NCBI GenBank assembly: GCA_022539475.1
Contig: VCMS01000071.1
Span: 186,001-250,000, forward strand
From: Gracilaria domingensis
Taxonomy: Eukaryota > Rhodophyta > Florideophyceae > Gracilariales > Gracilariaceae
Length of the DNA: 64,000 nt
Reading direction: 5' to 3'
The position numbers and the translations under genes were made by a program. This document shows, one piece after another, positions 56,139 to 64,000 of the stretch. The notes beneath the pieces were generated by a model, which saw only the letters and a list, made by a program, of their open reading frames with translations, was not told the DNA's origin and searched no databases. Position 1 is the first letter of the stretch; the number at the start of each line of letters is the position of its first letter.

Positions 56139-59100
56139 ATCAATGAATGACTTCGATGCCCTGCAACTTGAAACCACTAAGGCTTTTGTTTCGTTCGACT
56201 TAAGCCTGCAGAAACCGCACGACGTAGGGGGAGATGGTTGTGTGTGATACGCCGGATGTGAGCTTCGAAGATTGTTTTAGGTCGTTTGTTCGAAACCGTG
56301 AAAGCTCCCAATGTCTGGTGGGGAAGGCATTCTGCCTTTTATAGACGTGACAACGGTCGCTTGAGAACTTCTCTACAGCGAAGCACGTTGGAGTGGAGTG
56401 CAAGCTTCTCTGTTGCAAGAAGCACACATCTACACGTGCAAACAGCTCAACATGCTCAGGTTGAAGATGACCAAAAAAATGACGAACAGGCCATTGTTGG
56501 AAGTAGGTACAAGTTCTTGAAGGCCTTGTCCCCGCAAGGCAAGTGAACGCTTGCTAGATACATCTGTACATCATCACAGCAACGATGAGTGCCTACGCTC
56601 TCTGCAGTGCCTTTCTGTCTCCCAATGTACCAAGTGCGTCAAAGCTCACACTATGATATGAAACATGCACTACACATATTTCCACGGCATATTTGTGATA
56701 TGAAGGCCAGTCACTAAAATGACTGGCCTTCTGCAATATGTGTAGTGACGTCGGGAGTGTGGAATACGGCTTTCCAGATCAAACAGATCGTTAATTAGGC
56801 GTAATAGCTCAAATAAAGTAAGAAGGAACAGATCATTCGAAGATGGTTGGCTTTGCCTGCAAATGCACATCAGCATTTATTCAGGCTAATAGACGTTCCG
56901 CTTGGGTCACAGAAGTTCGGTTCTGACTGCTGCAGGACTCCTGCATCACTGTTGCCCTTTTCCTTGCTGGGCATATGTGCCTTCAAGGCAGCGTTGGCTT
57001 TTTCAGGTGTCCTTTTTGCAGCAACAACAAGTCACAGACGTTGTTTTACCGGGGTAGTAAGACCTTGCAGACTGTAGGACCAGTTCTGTGCCAGAAATTT
57101 TGTGAATCTCAACCTCACCATGAGGCGCAGTCCCATGCAGTCTGTCCGCGGCGTTCATCTCGCTCTCTCTGTAGCTCTCTTCGTCGACCTGAAATGTTCT
57201 GGCCGCCCTCGGAGACTCGACCGCTGATCCGTTTCGCTTTCCGGAAGGAGCGGAAAGTCAGGCATGTAGGGCAACGTTAGGGCGGATCGCATGTGACTGT
57301 TTGAGAATGCAAGGGGGACGTAGACCACCACAATTTCAGTCCATCTATAATCTTGAACGTTCCACCATCATGTTGAGATCTACATGTACAAGCGAGATTA
57401 GATGAATGGAATACATGCCAAGTTCGTGATTCTCCGTGGCACTGATGACGTATGGGAAGAAGTTGTCGTGCATCCTAGTCCCCACTTGTTCAATGCCATG
57501 GCAACCCGTGCTTGTTCTCAAAAACATTCGAAGCCAGTCTCTTCCTTTAGACCACTGCACAAAAAGACGAAACGAGTGCTGTCTGGACGAGTATATTTTG
57601 GTTCTTGCGACCACGCACGCAAACAACACCAAGTGTGACACGGGACCCTCCGCTGTCGATAATGTCCTGTTTGTATCTCAAGGGGTAAGGGTTTAGTGCT
57701 CATACTCGTGTACGAAGGTACAAAGGTACCAGTGGCATCATCAAGATCATCTTTCTGATGGTACACAACTATGCATGCTGCTGCATCTATCGTTGGAAAG
57801 AAGAAAAAAAGGAAGAAACCCTTTGGGCGTAAACCGTTCAACTGTAAATCGATCTTCTTCTCCTTCAAAATGGCGAATATTATCGCCGCTACACGTAGTT
57901 CCTCGCCGGCTTTTTTTGTTCGCTTTTGGATGCTTCTTCTAGGACGTCATCCTGAGAGTTTCAGTGAAACGAAAAACAGGCTTCATGTTCGCGAAGGCAA
58001 ACGATAAGAGTGCAGATTGCGAAGCAGATTCACACATGGGCGGAAGTTTCAGAATATTTCGTTACGCAGCGTTCTTCGCCAGAAGAACAGAACAGTTTGA
58101 CGCGTTCGGAAGTTGTGAAACGACATACCCCTGTACGTATACATATACGTATATGTGCCTCGTACATGTACTCGAGTACCAACCATAACGCAGAACTCTA
58201 GGGAGATCCTCCGAAACTATTGGATACCATGTAACTTCGTCGTAAAGTTTATGACACTGCCTGCCAATGCTTCGTTGACCATTGCATCTTCTCCAATGAG
58301 GTGCAGCACGTTTTGTTGGACCTAATGCGAAACCCAACCATCATACTTCAGTGCAGAACAACAATCTATTGCCTTGACTTACACAGTGCAGTGAGACACA
58401 ACGACCAGTGCCCGATCAAAGGCATATGTGCGTTGCGGGCCGCAGACAAACGTCTTGTTCACAGCGTGCCTTGGCAGCAAAAAATGTAATAGGATAGGGG
58501 TAAAGGGTTAACGAGATATACTGGTGGTCTACATAAGTGAATCATGGCACAAAGCAGAGGCCGAGTTGGTTGTCATGAAGCATATTTCGGTGATAAAGAG
58601 TGAGGAAACTTTCTTCCATGGTCATCGTCTGGCGGCAAGCGTCAGAAGCAAGGGCATGCGCTAGAAAACACTACCTTTCTCGTCGTGACGCAGAAGTGCA
58701 CATATCAGGTGAAAAAGTCGTTGGGTCTTTTATCATACCCAAGCGTAGAATTCACTAGTAACATGCTCGTTTTCGTAAACACAGATTGAAAGAGATAGGG
58801 AGATAGATAGAGAAAGATCATCTGCGGCTAATTTCCCCTAGGAGGATTGCCTTCAATTGCCTTCAACTATTTCAATGTGCCAAACCACACTTCAGAAGCA
58901 ACTTCATAGCTGATTTGCACGAGTTGGGAAATGTATCGAGTCTGCTACCAGATCACCGCTTGGCGCAAGGGAAGGAACAATGTCGGCTTCGGGCAGGACT
59001 GTTCTGGATTCTCGTCGCTGTTAAACCTTGCTTGACAAAACATCGTACGAAATGTTCATGTGGTCTGCCCCTTGCTGTGGACCCTTGACGAACTTTCGCA

Positions 59101-59314
59101 GCAAAACATCCATGGCAATGGACGCTGGACATCTTCATAGTCAACAAGGTTGGGGAAGGAAGTTTTGCTGCGGAACTCAGGCATTCTTTCACATTGGCCG
59201 ACCTTCCACATGTGTGTATTAGCCTTCGGAGGGTATTTAGTTTGGTGCTCTGCAAAGGGCGGGGACAAGTCGTAAGCAACCGGCGCGATAGATTCTACAA
59301 TATGTGCTGATACC
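56139..59314. other. 3.2-kb region without a supported gene
   Basis: This is the longest gene-poor stretch in the right half. Frames are all under 125 codons and mostly overlap frames on the other strand. A nested hairpin lies at 56668-56747. Around 58134-58160 is TACGTATA/TATACGTA palindromic AT-rich sequence. Decayed mobile DNA is possible, but no family is recognisable. Confidence 0.45.
56668..56747. repeat. Nested perfect inverted repeats (two-stem hairpin)
   Basis: Outer arms CACTACACATAT (56668-56679) and ATATGTGTAGTG (56736-56747) enclose inner arms GAAGGCCAGTCA (56702-56713) and TGACTGGCCTTC (56720-56731) around a 6-base loop. Both 12-bp stems are perfect. Confidence 0.8.
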
Positions 59315-61084
59315 TCAAAGTGCGTCCTTGGGGGCACGATGCTTCCCGAAATTGATCTTCGTCTGGGAGTTCTTTCTGCGCTTTGGTGCAGGGTTGGATG
59401 CCGACGAAACTTGTTCCGTTTGAAGACCAAGCTTATCCATGATCCTATCGCGTGGTCTCTTCAGTCTACTCATCCTTCTTCTTTCATGTGCTTTCTCTAC
59501 CCTTTTCAGCGCTTCAAAGTCAAAGTCGTCATCCGAACCGAGCTCTATGCGCTTTAGCGCCTGCTTTGCTTCTGGGTCTTGCTCTTCCTCGCTGAAGTCT
59601 TCGATTGCCTCACCCAGCTGGGAGCGCTCAGCAGCACGTTCTTTTTCCTGCTGTTGCTTCAGCATGGATCGTGCGCTTTGAAAATCGGCAGCCGGCGTGG
59701 AAACTGCAGCCGGACGTTGGGCTGCGGTGCGTTTTGTTGCATGATTGGTGACACGGATTGCCATTCGCTTTCGAACATCATTGATGTCAAAACAAACGTC
59801 GCACCCATGACGGCCGCAAATCTTGTTGGCAGAAGCCTTCTCACCAAAATAGTCAAGCAGTGCAACGCGTCGGCATCGCAGTTTCGTGCAATACTCCTTG
59901 ACACTCTTCAGCTTCTTCTCCCTCGATTCGATCAGGTGCTCATCGGCATTCTGCTTATGCTGGCGATCGAGAAACTGATACAGTTCAACATCACGCTCCG
60001 AGTAATAAACGATGCTGTCACACGGTTTACCATCACGCCCCGCACGGCCGCTCTCCTGATAGAAGGCCTCCAGGCTTTTCGGCACGGAGTGATGTATGAC
60101 GTAGCGGATGGCAGACACATCGATGCCCATTCCAAACGCGGTAGACGCAACGACGACAGGGCATTCGCCGCTCTCAAACTTGCGCTGGGCGTCCTTGCGT
60201 GCGTTTGTGGACAATCCAGCGTGGTAGGAAAGGGCAGGCACGCCATTTGCGTTGAGCAGGCCTGCCACAACATCGACGGTAGAGCGCTTAAACGCGTACA
60301 CGATGCCAGTCTGAAACGATTGATCGGGGTTTCGCCTCCGCAGTATGTACGGTATAATGTCGAGCTCGACAGCTGTTTGCAAGGTATCTACGTAGCGCAC
60401 TTGGTAGCGCACGTTGCTTCTCAAAAACGACGTGCGCACATGCTGCGCATGGGGGATGCACAACGAGCGGAGTATGTGCGTCTGCACAGGAGGGGTTGCG
60501 GTGGCGGTAAGCGCCACGACGGGGACGGAGGAAAAGTGCTTCTTGACAAGGTGCAGATTGGAATAGGCCTTGCGGAAATCATGCCCCCACTCGGAGATGC
60601 AATGCGCCTCGTCCACGGCCACCAGCGCCAGCTTCTGGCGCGCATGCAGCTTGTGCAGCACGGCGAGAAACGAGGGCGAGGTGAGCTTCTCCGGCGTGAG
60701 GTACAGCAGCGCGTACGGCACGCGGACGCGGTGCAACGCGGCCACGACGTCGCGGTTGTGCGCGGCCGACTCGGCCGACGACAGCATGGCGGCCGGCACG
60801 CGGCGCGCGCGCAGCGCGGCCACCTGGTTATGCATGAGCGACAGCAGCGGCGTGACGACGAGCGCCAGCTGGTTGAAGCGGCGGTGCAGCAGCAGCGCCG
60901 GCAGCTGGTACGTAAGCGACTTGCCGCTGCCGGTGGGCGCGACGACGAGCACATCGCGCCGCGCCAGCAGCTGCGCCACCACGGCGCGCTGCGTGTCGCG
61001 CAGCCGCTCGAGCCCGAAGCGCTCGCGCAGCAGCCGCTCGAGCAGCGCCGCGTCGCGGCCGCCGCCGCCGCCGCGCTCGGCCAT
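59315..61084 (-). CDS. RecQ-family DNA helicase (short, RECQ5/RECQ1-like)
   Basis: The 589-residue protein is an ATP-dependent 3'-5' DNA helicase for replication and recombination repair. Helicase motifs are complete: motif 0 (FGLERLRDTQRAVV), Walker A APTGSGKS, DEAH box with HCISEWGHDFR, SAT-type ALTATAT, GIVYAFKRS, and motif VI with QESGRAGRDG. A RecQ zinc-binding region follows (Cys in EYCTKLRCRR, then CGRHGCDVC). There is no clear winged-helix or HRDC domain. The C-terminal 150 residues are charged (DFSEEEQDPEAK, SDDDFDFEALKR) and end with RRKNSQTKINFGKHR, which resembles a loose PCNA-interaction or nuclear-targeting motif. The N-terminal half is coded by extremely GC-rich DNA, which creates a long spurious frame on the other strand. 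Single exon. Confidence 0.95.
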   Translation of the reverse strand: MAERGGGGGRDAALLERLLRERFGLERLRDTQRAVVAQLLARRDVLVVAPTGSGKSLTYQLPALLLHRRFNQLALVVTPLLSLMHNQVAALRARRVPAAMLSSAESAAHNRDVVAALHRVRVPYALLYLTPEKLTSPSFLAVLHKLHARQKLALVAVDEAHCISEWGHDFRKAYSNLHLVKKHFSSVPVVALTATATPPVQTHILRSLCIPHAQHVRTSFLRSNVRYQVRYVDTLQTAVELDIIPYILRRRNPDQSFQTGIVYAFKRSTVDVVAGLLNANGVPALSYHAGLSTNARKDAQRKFESGECPVVVASTAFGMGIDVSAIRYVIHHSVPKSLEAFYQESGRAGRDGKPCDSIVYYSERDVELYQFLDRQHKQNADEHLIESREKKLKSVKEYCTKLRCRRVALLDYFGEKASANKICGRHGCDVCFDINDVRKRMAIRVTNHATKRTAAQRPAAVSTPAADFQSARSMLKQQQEKERAAERSQLGEAIEDFSEEEQDPEAKQALKRIELGSDDDFDFEALKRVEKAHERRRMSRLKRPRDRIMDKLGLQTEQVSSASNPAPKRRKNSQTKINFGKHRAPKDAL

Positions 61085-61647
61085 GGCGCGCGTCCGCTCG
61101 CGTCCGCCCGCGTCCGCCCGGCCCGTCGCCGCCGCCGCCCGTCGCGCGCGCCGCGCCGACGCGCGCAGCCGCGCGCGCTACGCACGGCGGCTGCACGGCG
61201 GCTGCCGTGGCGCAATTTGGCGCCAAATCGAAAGCGGCGGCGCGGCGGCGCGCGCCGCCGACTTGGCGGCCGCCCATTGGCGCGCGCGCCGCGCCCGCGC
61301 CCAATGACGCGCGCGCCAGCGCGCCGGCAACGGCGCGCGTGCCGCGCGCGCGCGGCGAGCAGAGAGCATCGGCGATGCCGCGCCGACAAGTCGAACGTCG
61401 CGCCGCGCGTCGTCCTGCACAGCCATGCGTGTAAAAAGCGCGAGCGCGTCGAGCAGGCGCACAGCGCAGCTGTGCGTCGGTCGCGTGCCGCCGCTCCGCG
61501 ACGCATTCAATGAACAGCCCCGCCAGCAGCCGTACCCGCTCTCCAGTCGCGCACACGTCGCCGGCCCTCCCCACCACCCTCCCCGCGTTCGTCTTCTTCT
61601 CTCTCTCGCCCCGCCCCCCAGACGGCCCTGCCAGTCGCCGGCTGCCC
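61085..61647. promoter_or_regulatory. CpG-island-like bidirectional promoter between RecQ and the C1q-like gene
   Basis: About 560 bp of almost pure G+C from 61085 to 61400, dense in CGCG and GCGC, separates two divergent start codons. Frames on both strands are Arg/Ala-rich by composition. It grades into a C/T-rich leader before the plus-strand ATG, which parallels the leaders of PP1 and actin. Confidence 0.5.
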
Positions 61648-62421
61648 ATGGAGGCTGCGTGCGATATCTCCGCGCTGCATTGCCCCTGCGCCACCCCGCC
61701 CCCGCCCTCCGCGCAGAAGACCGTCATCACCGGCTGGCAAATCGAGAGAATCCCCGTGGAGGATAACACCCACCCGTGCTTCAGCCCCGCGCTGGGCCAC
61801 TACACCGTCCCCGTCGACGGGCTCTACAACGTTATCGTCGAGGTCATCCCGCTCGGCGGCCCCGCCATTGCCGCGCAGAAGAATCAGCGCCGGGTCGTGC
61901 CGTACGCAGTCTGTCTGCAAGAGCCGCCCAGCGAGCAGGAGGATCAGATACTGCGCCGCTTCCACGACATTGGCACCAAGTTCGCAGAGCTGATGCATAT
62001 CAAGGCAGGCACCCAAATCACCTGTGTGCGCATGCCAAACGTCCCAGGCGATGAGTGCCTGCGCTTCAAGGTGGAGATCGTCATCCGGAAGCGCAAGAGG
62101 GAGGAAAAGGAGCTCACCAAGAAGGAAAGAAAGAAGCGCAACAAGAGGCAGAGGCGCCACGCCATGGCACGCCAGCCCCACTTCCTGCCGGCGCGTGGTC
62201 GTGGCGAGGCGTCACGTGCCCACGATCCCGATCTTGCCCCGTTCGATATCGATGACGCTTCTGACAGTGACAGTGAGTGGGAGAACGGATTCGAGAGTGA
62301 TTCCACTTCGGATGAACTCCCGTCCAGCCGTCTGGCCAAGCGATTCAAGCCTTCCCGTCCGTCCGACGACCTCAATCGCAGTGAGGTCTTTTTCGACATT
62401 AACGATGAAGTAGTTTCTTAA
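61648..62421 (+). CDS. C1q/TNF-like beta-sandwich protein with a basic and acidic C-terminal tail
   Basis: From the ATG at 61648 the protein is 257 residues; an upstream in-frame ATG (61510) would add a Ser/Pro-rich 46-residue extension. Residues about 20-145 look like a jelly-roll domain: GHYTVPVDGLYNVIVEVIPLGG is close to the C1q pattern (F/Y-x-VP-x-dGlY), and later strands include AGTQITCVRMP and LRFKVEIVIRK. A strongly basic stretch follows (about 145-175, KRKREEKELTKKERKKRNKR), a nuclear-localisation-like signal, then an acidic Ser/Asp region (DIDDASDSDSEWENGFESDS). No signal peptide is visible, so unlike animal C1q it is probably nuclear or cytosolic. The function is unknown; the fold call rests on one good block. 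Confidence 0.6.
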   Translation: MEAACDISALHCPCATPPPPSAQKTVITGWQIERIPVEDNTHPCFSPALGHYTVPVDGLYNVIVEVIPLGGPAIAAQKNQRRVVPYAVCLQEPPSEQEDQILRRFHDIGTKFAELMHIKAGTQITCVRMPNVPGDECLRFKVEIVIRKRKREEKELTKKERKKRNKRQRRHAMARQPHFLPARGRGEASRAHDPDLAPFDIDDASDSDSEWENGFESDSTSDELPSSRLAKRFKPSRPSDDLNRSEVFFDINDEVVS

Positions 62422-62700
62422 GCCGCCCCTCTCCTCGCTTACAAGTCTTTGTTCGTCAGCACTTAACCTTACCTTGGCCTTGCGTAATTGAACTAGCTCG
62501 TTCTCGTAGACGTCCGTTTCGCCCCATGTGTTTTGCTTCGGATTTACCCACGCGGACACACACCAAGTGATCCTCGCAAAAAGTCGGTAAACCACTCCAC
62601 GATCGTTAAGTATTCGCACCTTGATGCATCCTTACACTCTGCGCCCTGGTAGACACGCTCGGTACGTCTCAATCAACAGAGAAGCGAGTCGCTCGTTGGT
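62422..62700. other. Gap between convergent 3' ends
   Basis: Untranslated sequence between the C1q-like gene and GTF3C3; no feature seen. Confidence 0.45.
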
Positions 62701-64000
62701 TCAAAACACGAGATATTCTTCGCAAATGGCTGCAGCCATTTCCAAGCTTCCGCTTCCTCGATATATTTGTATCAGGTTGTACGCTGCATCGCGTCTCAAG
62801 TCCGCCCACTCAGGCACCTTGCCCTGCTCCACCCCTTCATATTCCTTTGTCAGCACTCGCTTGTATGCTTCGGTAGCATAGTGCAGTAGGCCCAGTTGAT
62901 GCATCGCCCTCCCCAAGTTGTAGTCCGTTTCCATCTCGTACAGACCACGTACTTCGGCCGGCGCTCCAGCTTTTCTATTTCTTGTGTAGTCGTTCAAGAA
63001 CGCGAGCGCGTACGTAATCATCTCATTACGATTCTGTATGCGTCTTCCCGCAGCGACGTAAAGCGTTTGAATGGCCAACACTAGGCAGATGAGAGGATGA
63101 TTGGGGCACATTTTCAACGCGTGCAAGTATATACCCACGGTGTACCTTCGAATATTAATCCCTCCTCTACTGGAGCAGTTGCCTGCCACAAAGGCCAGGT
63201 AGAGAGAAGGATTCTTTCTCTTCAGTCTCTTCAAGAACTGAAATGACCTGTTGCGCTGCGTGTCGCTCTCGAACTTCCACATTTGGTCAACCACAGAATA
63301 GGCAAACGCTTCATCAGCACTTTTCGGTTTATCCAACAGCAGCCACCTAGCAGTGTCATGCGCACGAGCAAGGTCGCCTATTGCAGTTGAAGTGATAGTG
63401 TCCAGCACTCGCAGACGTCGTTTCAAGTCCATACGGCCGCCACTGATGCGAAGATGTGCCAATGAATCAAAAATGCGTACCAACGATGATGCCTTTCTCA
63501 CGTCGTTGCGCGCCTGAAAGGAGAAGACGACCATTTCTGCGACTTCCACAAGCTGGTCATCAAGCAAGATTCGCATCATAACAGCCCCCAGCCCTTGAAG
63601 TCTTTCCTTATCCATACCAATCGTTGTCACATGTGCCATACTGTGAGTTGCATTTAGCGCAGGACCAATACCTGCTTCTTCTGTAGTTGACGGAACAATC
63701 TCGTCGTCTTCATGTTTGTGCATGTTCTCCTCTCCAGAATAATGATTCGAGTTTTCACGTGGGTCAGATTCACTTAGGAATAACGCAGACTCTAAGGGAA
63801 GGAAAACCTGAGCAAGAAAACCATCAGTATCTCCGCTATCGAAAAGCTTCTTGCCATACGTAAGCGCATCAACAGCCTCCTTTCGTTCTTTTGCACTGAG
63901 AGAGTACTGTGCAACTAGACTGGAATGCTTTTTGGTTGTATTGTGTTTCGTCTTCGCCACTTCTTTCGTAGACTGAAACTGTTGATATCGCAGTGAGGCC
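62701..64000 (-). CDS. TFIIIC subunit GTF3C3/TFC4-like, C-terminal part (cut by the window edge)
   Basis: The minus-strand frame is open to the edge of the window and has no ATG start, so the gene continues beyond 64000. About 430 codons are visible. The C-terminal half has tetratricopeptide-like helices: ARAHDTARWLLLDKPKSADEAFAYSVVDQM, YTVGIYLHALKMCPNHPLICLVLAIQTLYVAAGR, and YNLGRAMHQLGLLHYATEAYKRVL. The ending RRDAAYNLIQIYRGSGSLEMAAAICEEYLVF matches the end of GTF3C3/TFC4 (usual AYNLSLIYxxSGNxxLAxxxxxxYL). This TPR subunit of TFIIIC bridges the B-box-bound factor and TFIIIB for RNA polymerase III transcription. The region around 63650-63800 is less conserved and acidic. Confidence 0.85.
   Translation of the reverse strand, partial: ASLRYQQFQSTKEVAKTKHNTTKKHSSLVAQYSLSAKERKEAVDALTYGKKLFDSGDTDGFLAQVFLPLESALFLSESDPRENSNHYSGEENMHKHEDDEIVPSTTEEAGIGPALNATHSMAHVTTIGMDKERLQGLGAVMMRILLDDQLVEVAEMVVFSFQARNDVRKASSLVRIFDSLAHLRISGGRMDLKRRLRVLDTITSTAIGDLARAHDTARWLLLDKPKSADEAFAYSVVDQMWKFESDTQRNRSFQFLKRLKRKNPSLYLAFVAGNCSSRGGINIRRYTVGIYLHALKMCPNHPLICLVLAIQTLYVAAGRRIQNRNEMITYALAFLNDYTRNRKAGAPAEVRGLYEMETDYNLGRAMHQLGLLHYATEAYKRVLTKEYEGVEQGKVPEWADLRRDAAYNLIQIYRGSGSLEMAAAICEEYLVF

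Noticed and set aside
55811-56143. Minus-strand frame with Met-Asp repeats
   Set aside because: It is a second frame of the same CCATAT repeat inside the alpha-kinase-like gene.
59579-61513. 644-codon plus-strand open frame
   Set aside because: It is antisense to the firmly identified RecQ helicase; its Arg/Ala/Gln-rich product follows from GC-rich codons on the other strand.
1-64000. CRISPR arrays, rRNA operons, bacterial operons
   Set aside because: No spaced direct repeats of CRISPR type, no rRNA-like sequence, and the genes are typical nuclear eukaryotic genes.

Overview
This window is nuclear DNA from a eukaryote with compact, mostly single-exon genes on both strands. Most intergenic gaps are 0.2-1.5 kb. 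Lineage is inferred, not proven. A plastid or mitochondrial targeting-like leader on an mTERF protein and on a bacterial-type rRNA uracil methyltransferase suggests a photosynthetic host. Introns are few and sit near the start codon in actin, PP1 and a zinc-finger gene; several are short (69-84 bp), and one carries a perfect TACTAAC branch site. A 3,550-codon ATM kinase gene has no intron. A red alga, probably florideophyte-like, fits best. I saw no prokaryotic operons, CRISPR arrays, rRNA or tRNA genes.

Layout. 0-8 kb is accessory-like: a small zinc-finger gene whose ATG is made by splicing, two orphan small proteins, a jacalin lectin gene, a fossil of an aerolysin-type pore-forming toxin, heat-shock-element-like arrays and a 200-bp inverted repeat. 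8.1-10.2 kb is a pogo/Tigger-type DNA transposon that looks whole. 10.4-15 kb carries an ENPP ectophosphodiesterase and a glutathionyl-hydroquinone reductase. 15-25.7 kb is ATM. 26-37 kb holds a p24 cargo receptor, a DXO/Rai1 decapping enzyme, a TLDc protein, a truncated flavohaemoglobin, an Mn-type CDF transporter and an rRNA uracil-C5 methyltransferase. 38-48.5 kb holds PP1, VPS26, two small membrane proteins, a HOOK-like coiled-coil protein and a divergent actin. 49-64 kb holds a three-exon Dsc4-like protein, an mTERF, an ARID-type SWI/SNF subunit, an alpha-kinase-fold protein lacking catalytic residues, a RecQ helicase, a C1q-like beta-sandwich protein and the 3' half of TFIIIC subunit GTF3C3.

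The genes do not form one pathway. Themes are genome maintenance and expression (ATM, RecQ, ARID/SWI-SNF, GTF3C3, DXO), membrane traffic (p24, VPS26, HOOK-like, Dsc4-like), stress and redox (globin, GHR, TLDc), and organelle gene expression (mTERF, uracil methyltransferase). The items most worth a second look are the alpha-pseudokinase, the flavohaemoglobin without its reductase module, the HOOK-like protein in a lineage expected to lack dynein, the split start codon, and the lectin plus pore-former neighbourhood.
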